DNA of 59,685 nt, taken from assembly GCA_947178215.1 (NCBI GenBank), contig CAMWXJ010000017.1, forward strand, positions 1 through 59,685. Direction: 5' to 3'. The translations under genes and the position numbers were made by a program. Positions within the stretch are counted from its first letter, which is position 1. Each line of letters opens with the position of its first letter. The notes under the pieces were generated by a model that saw only the letters and a program-made list of their open reading frames with translations, was not told where the DNA came from and did not search any database. The DNA comes from an uncultured Porphyromonadaceae bacterium (GTDB taxonomy: Bacteria; Bacteroidota; Bacteroidia; Bacteroidales; Muribaculaceae). Below are positions 27,827 to 36,159 of this stretch, piece after piece.

Positions 27827-29170
27827 ATGAAAGCAGTTGAAGTAATCGACGACCTCCGTCGCCGCTTTCCCCACGAGCCTGAGTATATCCAGGCTGTTGA
27901 AGAGGTAATCACATCAATCGAGGAGCCCTACAACGCCAACCCCGAGTTCGAGCGTTACAACCTCATAGAGCGCCTCTGCATCCCCGACAGAATCTTCTCA
28001 TTCCGCGTGTCATGGGTCGATGACCAGGGCCGTGTACGCAACAATATGGGCTACCGCGTCCAGCACAGCAACGCCATAGGCCCTTATAAAGGCGGCGTCC
28101 GCTTCCACTCGTCCGTCAACCTGTCAATCCTAAAATTCCTCGCTTTCGAGCAGACATTCAAGAACTCGCTCACCACTCTCGCAATGGGCGGCGCCAAAGG
28201 CGGCTCCGACTTCTCGCCCCGCGGCAAGAGCGATATGGAGGTGATGCGTTTCTGCCAGGCCTTCATCACAGAACTGTGGCGCCAGATAGGCCCCGACACC
28301 GACGTGCCCGCAGGCGATATTGGCGTAGGCGGTCGTGAAGTAGGCTACATGTACGGCATGTACAAGAAGCTCGCCCGCGAGTTTACCGGCACCTTCACCG
28401 GCAAGGGCCGCGAGTTTGGCGGCTCGCTCATACGTCCCGAGGCAACCGGCTTCGGCAACGTCTACTTCCTGCTCAACATGCTCGCCACACGCGGCATCGA
28501 CATCAAGGGCAAGCGCGTGGCTATCTCGGGCTCCGGCAACGTAGCCACATACACCGCAGTGAAGCTCCTCGAACTCGGCGCGAAAGTGGTGTCGATGAGC
28601 GACTCCGACGGCTCAATCGTAATCCCCGACGGTCTCACTCACGAGCAGCTCGAATATATCCTCGAACTCAAAAACATCTACCGCGGCCGCATACGCGAGT
28701 TTGTCGACAACTATCCCGACGCCGCCACCTACTATCCTGGCGAACGCCCCTGGTATCATGTGAAATGCGACATCGCCATGCCGTCGGCCACACAGAACGA
28801 GATTGACGGCGACGACGCACGCGCCCTGCTTGCACAAGGCGTCATAGCCGTGAGCGAAGGTGCCAACATGCCCTCCACCCCCGAAGCGGTCAAGGAATTC
28901 CTCGCCGCCCGCATCCTCTATGCCCCCGGCAAGGCTGCCAACGCCGGCGGCGTGTCGGTGAGCGGCCTCGAAATGGCCCAGAACTCACAGAAGATGTCAT
29001 GGACCGCCGAAGAAGTCGACCAGCGCCTCAAACAGATTATGGCCGACATCCACACCCAGTGTGAGCTATACGGTAAAGAGAGCGACGGCTTCATCAACTA
29101 CGTTAAGGGTGCCAACACCGCCGGCTTCATGAAAGTGGCCCGCGCAATGATGGCCCAGGGCATACTCTGA
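27827..29170 (+). CDS. gdhA: glutamate dehydrogenase (NADP-type, hexameric)
   Basis: A 447-residue enzyme that makes glutamate from 2-oxoglutarate and ammonia. Substrate-site motifs are visible: GPYKGGVRFH with the substrate Lys, TLAMGGAKGGSDF with the catalytic Lys, and PAGDIGVGGREVGYMYG with the catalytic Asp. The Rossmann loop is ISGSGNVATY. The length and the GREFGGSLIRPEATGFG segment place it in the roughly 450-residue group typical of bacterial NADPH enzymes. Cofactor preference is inferred from the subfamily. It has its own promoter and ends before a hairpin shared with the convergent thiD. Confidence 0.96.
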   Translation: MKAVEVIDDLRRRFPHEPEYIQAVEEVITSIEEPYNANPEFERYNLIERLCIPDRIFSFRVSWVDDQGRVRNNMGYRVQHSNAIGPYKGGVRFHSSVNLSILKFLAFEQTFKNSLTTLAMGGAKGGSDFSPRGKSDMEVMRFCQAFITELWRQIGPDTDVPAGDIGVGGREVGYMYGMYKKLAREFTGTFTGKGREFGGSLIRPEATGFGNVYFLLNMLATRGIDIKGKRVAISGSGNVATYTAVKLLELGAKVVSMSDSDGSIVIPDGLTHEQLEYILELKNIYRGRIREFVDNYPDAATYYPGERPWYHVKCDIAMPSATQNEIDGDDARALLAQGVIAVSEGANMPSTPEAVKEFLAARILYAPGKAANAGGVSVSGLEMAQNSQKMSWTAEEVDQRLKQIMADIHTQCELYGKESDGFINYVKGANTAGFMKVARAMMAQGIL

Positions 29171-29228
29171 CATCCCTACCCTTGGCCGTTGCCAACGCCA
29201 GGCAACCAATCCTTACTCCAATACAACT

Positions 29229-29271
29229 CTTGCCGTCCGCAGTCCCGTTATCAGGGATTGCGGACGGCAAG
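29229..29271. terminator. bidirectional terminator between gdhA and thiD
   Basis: An 18-bp stem (29229-29246 with 29254-29271, one G-U pair) with a 7-nt loop lies between two convergent genes. On the plus strand it is followed by CCGTTTGTT. Confidence 0.8.
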
Positions 29272-29292
29272 CCGTTTGTTGAGGCCCTGAGG

Positions 29293-30117
29293 TCAGCGGG
29301 ACCAGAGTGCGTGGAAGTGGTTGACGGGGCCGTGCCCCTTGCCTATGCGATAGTCGGCCCCTGCGGAGATAGCAGCCGCCACATATTCCTTGGCGTTGGC
29401 GACAGCGGTGTCGAGTTCCGCGCCTCTTGCGAGCCACGCGGCTATGGCCGACGACATGGTGCAACCGGTACCATGGGTGTTGACTGTGCGCACCCTCGGC
29501 GAAGTCAGTCGTAGCAAGCGTCCCGTCTCGGCATTATAGAAGATGTCGGTGAGCGTGTCGTCGTCGAGATGACCCGCTTTAAGCATCACGGAGACCTTTG
29601 CGTCTCCATACTTTGCCGACAGGTCACGGGCAGCGTCTTCAAGCTCATCCTGGCAGTCGACGGCAGCGCCAAGCAGCATTGATGCCTCGGGCAGATTGGG
29701 CGTGATGACGCGTGCATACGGTATCAGTTCGTCGCGGAGCGTGCCTATTGCATCAGATTCAAGCAGCGGGTCGCCAGAAGTGGCGACCATTACAGGATCA
29801 AGCACTATGTCGCGCACATCGGGAAATTCACGTAGTGTATTGAGTACGGTGCGTATGAGCGACGAACCGTGAAGCATACCTATCTTTACAGCATCGGTGC
29901 CTATGTCGCCCAACACACTGCGTATCTGCCCGGCGACGAAGCTGTCGGGTACCGGATGGATGCCGTAAACGCCTTGGGTGTTTTCGTCAACCAGGGCAAC
30001 GACGGCTGTGGTACCATACACGCCGAGGGCCGAAAATGTCTTCAAGTCGGCTTGCAGCCCGGCGCCTCCCGAAGGGTCCGAGCCTGCGATAGAGAGAGCT
30101 CTTCTGTATTCTTTCAT
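29293..30117 (-). CDS. thiD: bifunctional hydroxymethylpyrimidine / phosphomethylpyrimidine kinase
   Basis: A 274-residue ribokinase-fold enzyme that phosphorylates HMP and then HMP-phosphate for thiamin synthesis. Family marks are ALSIAGSDPSGGAGLQADLKTFSALGVYG at the N terminus, DPVMVATSGDPLL in the middle, and the C-terminal anion-hole motif NTHGTGCTMSSAIAA with catalytic Asp replaced-free context (GTGC preserved). It is the last gene of the thiamin operon, its start lying 2 bases after the tenA stop. Since no thiC is seen in this operon, ThiD may mainly serve HMP salvaged by TenA or imported, but thiC could lie elsewhere. Confidence 0.95.
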   Translation of the reverse strand: MKEYRRALSIAGSDPSGGAGLQADLKTFSALGVYGTTAVVALVDENTQGVYGIHPVPDSFVAGQIRSVLGDIGTDAVKIGMLHGSSLIRTVLNTLREFPDVRDIVLDPVMVATSGDPLLESDAIGTLRDELIPYARVITPNLPEASMLLGAAVDCQDELEDAARDLSAKYGDAKVSVMLKAGHLDDDTLTDIFYNAETGRLLRLTSPRVRTVNTHGTGCTMSSAIAAWLARGAELDTAVANAKEYVAAAISAGADYRIGKGHGPVNHFHALWSR

Positions 30118-30119
30118 AG

Positions 30120-30773
30120 TCAGCGTATGATTTCAGGCCAGTCAAGGTCCTCGTAAGCTCCTTGCCAGAACAGCCACTCCATGCGCGTACACTCTACGAA
30201 TATACGGGTCATGGCCGCACGCACATCCGGCGAGGCGTTCTCGGCAAGCGTGTCACAAATGGCAATCGCTTTATCGTTTGACCGGTCAAAAGCGGCATCG
30301 GAGTAGCACTCAATCCACTCATGATAGGGATTGCCGGGCTGCATGGTGGCAGCGATATGCCTGCCTACTTTGAGATACACCCAGAAGCATGGCAGAATGG
30401 CAGCGGCCTCGACCTCAACCGGCCCCGTGGCCTGCGCTTTCAGCAGAGAGGTGTAGAAGAGACATGCTGGCGACATCACAGTGGGCTGCCCGGAAATATA
30501 GGTCGCGTGCAGATTCTTCTCCACTGCCACGCCGTCCTGTGCGAAGCCGAGAAAGGCTTCAGTCATGTCTGCGTCGTCGAGACGCGAGGCTATGTGGCCG
30601 AGCACCTTGCAGTAGCGATTGATATAGAGGCTGTCCTGGCCGATGTAGCGGTTGAATATCTCGCGGTCGAGGGTACCTGCAGCGAGTTCCCTGACAAACG
30701 GCAATTCGAGAATGGCGCGATAGATGTGGTCGGCCTGCTCCCAGGCTTCTTCCGACCATTTTCTTTGACTCAT
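30120..30773 (-). CDS. tenA: TenA-family thiaminase II / aminopyrimidine aminohydrolase
   Basis: A 217-residue all-helical protein of the TenA family, which hydrolyses aminomethyl-pyrimidine breakdown products of thiamin to HMP. The N terminus (WEQADHIYRAILELPFVRELAAGTL), YIGQDSLYINRYCKVLGHIASR, and the C-terminal FVECTRMEWLFWQGAY with the acidic active-site residue are typical. I start at ATG 30773 because family homology begins at SQRKWSEE; the frame extends upstream to 30818 without conserved sequence. The gene lies 41 bases after thiF and 2 bases before thiD. Salvage is the likely job. Confidence 0.92.
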   Translation of the reverse strand: MSQRKWSEEAWEQADHIYRAILELPFVRELAAGTLDREIFNRYIGQDSLYINRYCKVLGHIASRLDDADMTEAFLGFAQDGVAVEKNLHATYISGQPTVMSPACLFYTSLLKAQATGPVEVEAAAILPCFWVYLKVGRHIAATMQPGNPYHEWIECYSDAAFDRSNDKAIAICDTLAENASPDVRAAMTRIFVECTRMEWLFWQGAYEDLDWPEIIR

Positions 30774-30814
30774 AATATTATGTGGGGAAAAAGGGTATTG
30801 TTGTCGTTGTTGAT

Positions 30815-31513
30815 TCAAAATTCAAAAGTCATGGTTTCAAGCGTGAGCAGGTCGATAGTCCATAGCCGCCCTTCGAGCAATTCGCCGAAGCCGGCGAGCA
30901 GTTTGACGGCCTGACACGCCTCCACCGCCCCGACCACGCCGGGCACCGCGCCGAGCACACCACGCTGCGTGCGGGGAAGCGAGCACAGCGCGTCGCGCTC
31001 GGCATACAGTTCGGCATAACGACGCCCCTGCCGGTGCTGAAACACGCTCACCTGGCCGGCAAACTCCCCTATCGACCCATAGACCCACGGACGGTGCAAC
31101 GCCGCACATGTGTCGTCGATAAGGAAGCGGGCGGGATAGTTGTCGGTGCAGTCGACCACAAGGTCACACGATCCTACGAGCCTCCCGGCATTGTCAGTGG
31201 TAAGGCCATCGCGGCATATCTCGAAGGCCACGTCGCTGTTGAGAGCAGCTACACGCCGCGCTGCACACTCGGCCTTGGGCTTGCCTACATCGGCCTCGGA
31301 GTAGAGCACCTGACGCTGTAAGTTCGACAGACTTACCGTATCGTGGTCGGCAAGCACCAGAGTGCCAATACCCGCGCCGGCAAGATAGGTGGTGACTACG
31401 GCGCCGAGGCCGCCGAGGCCCACCACGAGCACGCGAGCGTCGCGCAGTCGCCGCTGACCAGCTTCGCCTATCTCGGCAAGCATGGTCTGCCTGAGGTATC
31501 TTTCAGCGCTCAT
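30815..31513 (-). CDS. thiF: ThiF/MoeB/HesA-family adenylyltransferase, short form
   Basis: A 232-residue E1-like enzyme expected to adenylate the C-terminal Gly of ThiS. The nucleotide loop VLVVGLGGLGAVVTTYLAGAGIG, the arginine-finger region LSNLQRQVLY, the KPKAECAARRVAALN segment and the catalytic Asp region VVDCTDNYPARFLIDD are present. It lacks the two CxxC pairs that bind zinc in E. coli ThiF and MoeB, and the position I align with E. coli ThiF Cys184 is not Cys (comparison from memory). The operon (overlapping the thiH stop by 4 bases) makes ThiF the best name. Confidence 0.88.
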   Translation of the reverse strand: MSAERYLRQTMLAEIGEAGQRRLRDARVLVVGLGGLGAVVTTYLAGAGIGTLVLADHDTVSLSNLQRQVLYSEADVGKPKAECAARRVAALNSDVAFEICRDGLTTDNAGRLVGSCDLVVDCTDNYPARFLIDDTCAALHRPWVYGSIGEFAGQVSVFQHRQGRRYAELYAERDALCSLPRTQRGVLGAVPGVVGAVEACQAVKLLAGFGELLEGRLWTIDLLTLETMTFEF

Positions 31514-32640
31514 ACACGGCGAGCGTCGGCGAGGTCAAACACACGGTCCCAGTCTTTCCACACAGGCTCGCGGCCAAGTGCTTTGAGGTCGGCGGCCACT
31601 TTGTCGGGGCTTGCATCATCGCTTATGGCAAACTGTTCCAGCGAGTCGACATGAGTGGCGTAGCCGCCCGGCTCGGTGCGCGAGCCGGCGCTCATGGTCG
31701 TCACGCCGAGTGTCGCCATGTTGTTGCGGAACGCATGGTTCTCGCGCGTCGAATACGAGATGTCGACGTCGGGGTCATAAATCCTAAACGCGAAAGTGAC
31801 CTGCGCAAGCTCGCGGTCGCTCATCACCACATTTGGTTGGAAGCCCGACTCCGATGGGCGCATACGCGGAAAGTTAACAGAATATTTAGTGCGCCAGTAG
31901 GTTTTGCGCAGATAAGCGAGATGACGCGCCATCATAGTCACGTCAGTACGCCAGTCTTCAAGCCCTATCAGCACACCCATGCCAATCTTGTGGACACCCG
32001 CCTGACCCATGCGGTCGAAGCCGTCGAGGCGCCACTCGAAGTTGCTCTTCATCCCCGCCGGATGATACACCTTGTAGCGCTCGCGGTGGTAGGTTTCCTG
32101 GAAGCACACCACGCCGTTGAGGCCTGAGCGGGTTAGGCGCGCATAGTCCTCGGCCGGCAGGGGCATAACCTCGATAGTGAGATTACTGAAATAGGGGCGG
32201 CACACCTGCAACGCCCTCTCGATATAGTCGGTACCGGCCAGACGCGGGTTCTCGCCCGTGACAAGCAGCAGGTTCTCAAACGGGCCGAGAGCCTTTATCG
32301 CCCTGCACTCCCGCTCTATCTCCTCCGGGGTGAGGATGACGCGCTTGAATTTGTTGTGGTGGTTGAAGCCGCAATACACGCATGAGTTAGTGCATGAGTT
32401 GGTGATATACAGCGGTATGAATATCGAGATTGTCTTGCCGAAACGGCGTTCTGTCACTTCACGGCTGCGGCGCGCCATACGCTCGATAAACGGCGCGGCT
32501 GCGGGCGACACAAGAGCCATGAAATCGTGGTCGTCGAGACGCTCCTTTGCGAGAGCGCGCTCAACGTCGGCAGCGGTCATGGACATAATGCGGGCAGTAG
32601 TGTCGTCCCAGTCATATTTTTTCAGTTCGTCGGAAAACAT
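31510..32640 (-). CDS. thiH: 2-iminoacetate synthase (tyrosine lyase, radical SAM)
   Basis: A 376-residue radical SAM enzyme that cleaves tyrosine to dehydroglycine (2-iminoacetate) and p-cresol for thiazole synthesis. The [4Fe-4S] motif CTNSCVYC gives Cys83, Cys87 and Cys90, and the GENPRLAGTDYI, VCFQETYHRERY and KIGMGVLIGLEDWRTD segments are the expected barrel strands. ThiH rather than the oxygen-dependent ThiO implies an anaerobic or microaerophilic life. It follows thiG after 3 bases; in Bacteroides thiC is, as I recall, often found between thiG and thiH, and it is absent here. Confidence 0.96.
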   Translation of the reverse strand: MFSDELKKYDWDDTTARIMSMTAADVERALAKERLDDHDFMALVSPAAAPFIERMARRSREVTERRFGKTISIFIPLYITNSCTNSCVYCGFNHHNKFKRVILTPEEIERECRAIKALGPFENLLLVTGENPRLAGTDYIERALQVCRPYFSNLTIEVMPLPAEDYARLTRSGLNGVVCFQETYHRERYKVYHPAGMKSNFEWRLDGFDRMGQAGVHKIGMGVLIGLEDWRTDVTMMARHLAYLRKTYWRTKYSVNFPRMRPSESGFQPNVVMSDRELAQVTFAFRIYDPDVDISYSTRENHAFRNNMATLGVTTMSAGSRTEPGGYATHVDSLEQFAISDDASPDKVAADLKALGREPVWKDWDRVFDLADARRV

Positions 32641-32643
32641 GGC

Positions 32644-33411
32644 TTAGTCGAGAAACGAGGTGAGCGGACTTGATGCCTCGGCGGCTTCCCTCACCGCCCC
32701 CAGGCCGGCTTCGTATGCCTCGCGGCCCGCCACAGTGGCGGCGGAAAAGGCGCGGGCCATGCGCACAGGATCGCCCGCTACGGCTATAGCGGTGTTGACG
32801 AGCACTGCGTCGGCACCCATCTCCATGGCCTCGGCAGCATGCGAGGGTGCCCCCAGACCGGCATCGACCACGACCGGCACACGGCTTTGTTCGATGATAA
32901 TGCGGATTAGGTCGCGCGTCACAAGTCCTTTATTGGAGCCTATGGGGGCAGCGAGGGGCATTACCGTGGCCGCGCCGGCATCTTCGAGACGCTTGCACAG
33001 CACGGGATCGGCCTGAATATACGGGAGCACAACGAAGCCCATGGCGGCAAGACGCTCCGTAGCTTTGAGAGTCTCTACCGGATCGGGCAACAGATAGCGT
33101 GGGTCGGGGTGGATTTCAAGCTTTATGAAGTCGGTGCCGAACGCCTCACGAGACAGTTGGGCGGCGAGCACAGCCTCATCAGCGTCGCGCACGCCCGACG
33201 TGTTGGGTAGCAGCTGTATGCCGTCGGCCATGATATGGCTCAGCATCTCGTCCTCGCGGTTGTCCATGTCGATGCGTTTCATGGCAACGGTCACCATCTG
33301 GCTGCCGGATGTCTTGATAGCGGCTGCCATAACATCGTTGCAGCGGAATTTGCCGGTTCCGACAAAGAGGCGCGAAGTAAATCTCCTGCCGCCTATTATC
33401 AGTTCTTCCAT
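32644..33411 (-). CDS. thiG: thiazole synthase
   Basis: A 255-residue (beta-alpha)8 enzyme that builds the thiazole phosphate from DXP, 2-iminoacetate and ThiS thiocarboxylate. The N terminus [20 protein letters not shown], the Schiff-base Lys in [23 protein letters not shown] and the phosphate-binding [28 protein letters not shown] are diagnostic. Its start overlaps the TenI-ThiE stop by 13 bases, which implies translational coupling. ThiH, which supplies 2-iminoacetate, is encoded directly downstream. Confidence 0.97.
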   Translation of the reverse strand: MEELIIGGRRFTSRLFVGTGKFRCNDVMAAAIKTSGSQMVTVAMKRIDMDNREDEMLSHIMADGIQLLPNTSGVRDADEAVLAAQLSREAFGTDFIKLEIHPDPRYLLPDPVETLKATERLAAMGFVVLPYIQADPVLCKRLEDAGAATVMPLAAPIGSNKGLVTRDLIRIIIEQSRVPVVVDAGLGAPSHAAEAMEMGADAVLVNTAIAVAGDPVRMARAFSAATVAGREAYEAGLGAVREAAEASSPLTSFLD

Positions 33412-34607
33412 ATTAATGCTTTTTTGATTGGTTTAAGTATCTGTCGGGTTGCTTCGGCCGGGTCGGCGGCATTGTTTATTGCGCCACTCATGGCGATGCC
33501 TCCTGCGCCGGTGTGCATTATATCCTCTATGTCGGCTAAGGTTATGCCGCCTATGGCTACAATCGGTAATGTTATGCCTGCCTCACGGCAATACGCCACG
33601 GCGGCGCGATAGCCGTCGAGGCCAAGCACCGGACTGAGATTTTTCTTTGTGGTGGTGAAACGGAAAGGGCCGAAACCGATATAGTCGGCTCCGGCGCGGG
33701 CGGCTGCCAAAATGTCGGCGTGCGTATTGGCGGTCGCGCCGATTATATAGCCCGGTCCGATAATACGCCGCGCCTCGTCGACGGGCATATCGTTGCGTCC
33801 GAGATGCACGCCGTCGGCCCCGGTGCACTTTACAAGTTGCACATGGTCGTCAAGGATAAGCACGGCATCCGCGGCGTCGCACAACCTGCGTATCTCGATG
33901 GCAGCCTCAGCGACAACCTCCTCAGGAGCGTCTTTCCAACGCAACTGAATCCAGCGGCACCCCCCGTCGAGCGCGGCAACGGCCTGACGTGTCGCGTCGC
34001 TGACCGACACCGGGTCGGTGATGAGCTGCAATCCGAACTTCAAGGGATCGATATGGCAGCGCCACGCGTCGGCGAGCATGGCGGCGCCATCAAAACCCAT
34101 GGCGCGTAGCGTCGCTTCATTATCGTAGGTCACGCCCCCGAGCGCGACGGTCACAGGCCGGTCGCCGCCCGCAAGATACCCGGCAAGCTCACGCCTGTCA
34201 ATCGACGGCAGATAGCCCGGCTTTGATATACTCGGGAATATGGGGCTGAGGGTCACATAATCACAGCCGGCCGACGAGAGGCATTCTTCAAGCGAATGGG
34301 CCGAGCGTGTCACAATAAGGCCGGCGGCCGGACGGAAGCCGGCGGCCATGCGGCTGTTGAGCTGCACACCTCCCACGCCCCATTGCGCGGCCATGTCGTG
34401 ACAGTCGTGCAGAATGAGCCGCTTGCGGAGCACCGGGTCGACCGAAAGCACAAGCCGCTCCATTTCCGAGGCCGAACACCTTGGCTTGCGGATATGGACG
34501 TATGAGAAGCCGCCGTCGGAAAGCCGCGACGCTATGTCGCGCACCTCCCCCTCATAGAAGTAAGGTACTGTGACGGCTATACGGAGAAATGTCTTAGACT
34601 TATCCAC
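33399..34607 (-). CDS. thiE: TenI-like / thiamin-phosphate synthase (ThiE) fusion
   Basis: A 402-residue protein made of two related TIM-barrel domains. The N-terminal domain (about 1-190) is TenI/ThiE-like but compact: [29 protein letters not shown] and [25 protein letters not shown] correspond to ThiE strands. The C-terminal domain (about 192-402) is a full Thi[75 protein letters not shown] and PIVAIGGI. ThiE joins HMP-PP with thiazole phosphate; TenI-type proteins can aromatise the thiazole. The two domains meet at about residue 190 without a long linker. The start overlaps thiS by 8 bases. Two adjacent genes merging is the simplest origin. Confidence 0.92.
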   Translation of the reverse strand: MDKSKTFLRIAVTVPYFYEGEVRDIASRLSDGGFSYVHIRKPRCSASEMERLVLSVDPVLRKRLILHDCHDMAAQWGVGGVQLNSRMAAGFRPAAGLIVTRSAHSLEECLSSAGCDYVTLSPIFPSISKPGYLPSIDRRELAGYLAGGDRPVTVALGGVTYDNEATLRAMGFDGAAMLADAWRCHIDPLKFGLQLITDPVSVSDATRQAVAALDGGCRWIQLRWKDAPEEVVAEAAIEIRRLCDAADAVLILDDHVQLVKCTGADGVHLGRNDMPVDEARRIIGPGYIIGATANTHADILAAARAGADYIGFGPFRFTTTKKNLSPVLGLDGYRAAVAYCREAGITLPIVAIGGITLADIEDIMHTGAGGIAMSGAINNAADPAEATRQILKPIKKALIWKN

Positions 34608-34803
34608 CGCACACAGCTCCTATGACGGTGATTTTCATGCCATCGACGATAGTGACTGTATCGCGGTCGGCACGGCGCACAACCACGTTGTCAACGGCGA
34701 CGGCCTGACCCGGACCGTCGAGTTTTTCGTGTGAAAGGAGCTGGGCGAGAGTCGTGATACCGGGCGCTACCTCTATGCTCTTCTTGTTGATTTCTACTTT
34801 CAT
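34600..34803 (-). CDS. thiS: sulfur carrier protein ThiS
   Basis: A 67-residue ubiquitin-fold protein that carries the thiazole sulfur as a C-terminal thiocarboxylate. It ends in the required Gly-Gly (AVCGG) and contains VDNVVVRRADRDTVTIVDGMKITVI, the usual ThiS core. I start at ATG 34803 (MKVEINKKS), giving the usual length. It is the first gene after the TPP riboswitch, with about 70 bases between aptamer and start. Confidence 0.95.
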   Translation of the reverse strand: MKVEINKKSIEVAPGITTLAQLLSHEKLDGPGQAVAVDNVVVRRADRDTVTIVDGMKITVIGAVCGG

Positions 34804-34874
34804 AATTATATAATACAAGTTATGAAAGAATCACCCGAAGAGGGCGGTAGCCCGCAATCGAAGTCGTAAATTAT

Positions 34875-34950
34875 CAAGTCCTTGCGTCGGTATTATCCGC
34901 ATCAAGTTCCAAGGGTAAAGTCTCAGCCCGAAAGGGCACCCCTCTTGCGT
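34875..34950 (-). promoter_or_regulatory. TPP riboswitch (THI element)
   Basis: On the minus strand the conserved aptamer segments appear in order: GAGGGGTGCC, GGGCTGAGA, ACCCTTGGAAC, TTGATGCGGATAATACCG and a closing GCAAGG. These match the TPP aptamer consensus. The expression platform is less clear; a short GGGC-GGTA-GCCC hairpin lies at 34842-34853, between aptamer and thiS. TPP should turn down the seven-gene thiamin operon. Confidence 0.92.
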
Positions 34951-34965
34951 GATTTACTTTCGCTG

Positions 34966-34998
34966 CAAAAGTAAGAAAAAACTTTTACATATCGACAA
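34966..34998 (-). promoter_or_regulatory. thiamin operon promoter (-33 TTG, -7 TACTTTTG)
   Basis: TTG at 34998-34996 and TACTTTTG at 34973-34966, 22 bp apart, just upstream of the riboswitch. Confidence 0.6.
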
Positions 34999-35025
34999 TA
35001 ATTCGCCTAACGGCAGTGAGGAGGG

Positions 35026-36072
35026 TCAATACATTGGGGTGAAAGGCTCGGAGGGAACGAGGCGAGAGGTGACGTCGCCCAGATAGTCGCCGGTCTTGGA
35101 GGTGTCGAGTTTCAGCACGGGCGCGCCCTCGCTTAGGTCGCACTTCGTAAGGTCGACATAGAACACGCCCGGATTCGTCACGATGTCGAAGTAATAACGG
35201 CGCAGGGATAGGTCGGCAAAAGAGCGCCACTGAGTCGAGCTCACGTTGGGGTCGCCGTCAACCTCGTAGAGATACGGCACCGACAGATTCATGAGAATGC
35301 TACGGGTAATTGCGAAAGCAAGATCATGGTCGGCCACCTTTTCTACGTTGTGGTCAAAGAAGTAGCCGCGCACGAAGCGGTCGGGGCTGGCTACACGGCC
35401 GGGCAGGAAGTTGGCACCCCCTATTTTCATCCAGTAGTCGTTGATAGCGTTCATGGCGGGGAAAGTGGGGTCGTTGGTGAGCACGGGGATGTCCTGTCCC
35501 TCATAGATATTGAGCTCGCCGTTGTCAAACTCCACTATTGCAGAACGACCTTCGGCGTCGGTGATGCCCCAGTGGAGCGTGGAGACGGTACCGCCGTCGA
35601 AAGTAGAGCCCGAAATGTTGAAGTTGCGCTCGCGGAGCACACTGACAACTTCGGGTGTGGTGGCGTTGAGGTCAAGCAGCCACGCCACAAACACTGAGAG
35701 CGACATAGGGGGCAGACCCTCGGTCTCGGCGTTGCCGTAGACGGTGCCTTTACAGAACAGGCCGTTGATTACGAGGCCCTTTTCGTTCATGCCCTCGGTG
35801 ACGCCACCGTCATACCCTACGGCATAAATCGAGCCATAACGCGACTTCCACGAGAATGAGCCGGGGAGCGAGTTGCTCTGCTTTGTGATGCCGCGGGGGT
35901 AGACAAACAGGTTGGTGGGAATGGGGGTCTTCCAGTCGAGCGAACGGCCTACGATGCGCAGCGTGGAGTCGGACCCGACGTAAAGTACGCGCGAGCAAGC
36001 ATCGGCACGGAAAGGAATCGAAAGAATTGCTAACAGGGCTGCAAGGCAACCCGTGAGGAGTGTGTGTCGCAT
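35026..36072 (-). CDS. exported choloylglycine hydrolase / penicillin V acylase family protein
   Basis: A 348-residue Ntn-hydrolase. A signal peptide ends ADA and exposes Cys26 as the N-terminal nucleophile (CSRVLYVG). The further active-site residues of the family can be placed: Arg and Asp in GRSLDW, Asn in LTNDPTF and Arg in DRFVRGYFF. Members cleave conjugated bile salts or penicillin V, and gut Bacteroidota homologues are mostly bile salt hydrolases. Sequence alone does not separate the two, and N-acyl amino acids or quorum-sensing lactones are other possible substrates. I start at ATG 36072, which gives a normal signal peptide. It stands alone downstream of murA; location is periplasm or outside. 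Confidence 0.9.
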   Translation of the reverse strand: MRHTLLTGCLAALLAILSIPFRADACSRVLYVGSDSTLRIVGRSLDWKTPIPTNLFVYPRGITKQSNSLPGSFSWKSRYGSIYAVGYDGGVTEGMNEKGLVINGLFCKGTVYGNAETEGLPPMSLSVFVAWLLDLNATTPEVVSVLRERNFNISGSTFDGGTVSTLHWGITDAEGRSAIVEFDNGELNIYEGQDIPVLTNDPTFPAMNAINDYWMKIGGANFLPGRVASPDRFVRGYFFDHNVEKVADHDLAFAITRSILMNLSVPYLYEVDGDPNVSSTQWRSFADLSLRRYYFDIVTNPGVFYVDLTKCDLSEGAPVLKLDTSKTGDYLGDVTSRLVPSEPFTPMY

Positions 36073-36159
36073 AAAGGTGGAGTGTATATAGATTATGGCG
36101 TTATGCCTGTATAACACTACCTGCGCCCTTAATGTTTCACAGCAAAAGAGATTAGCCGT

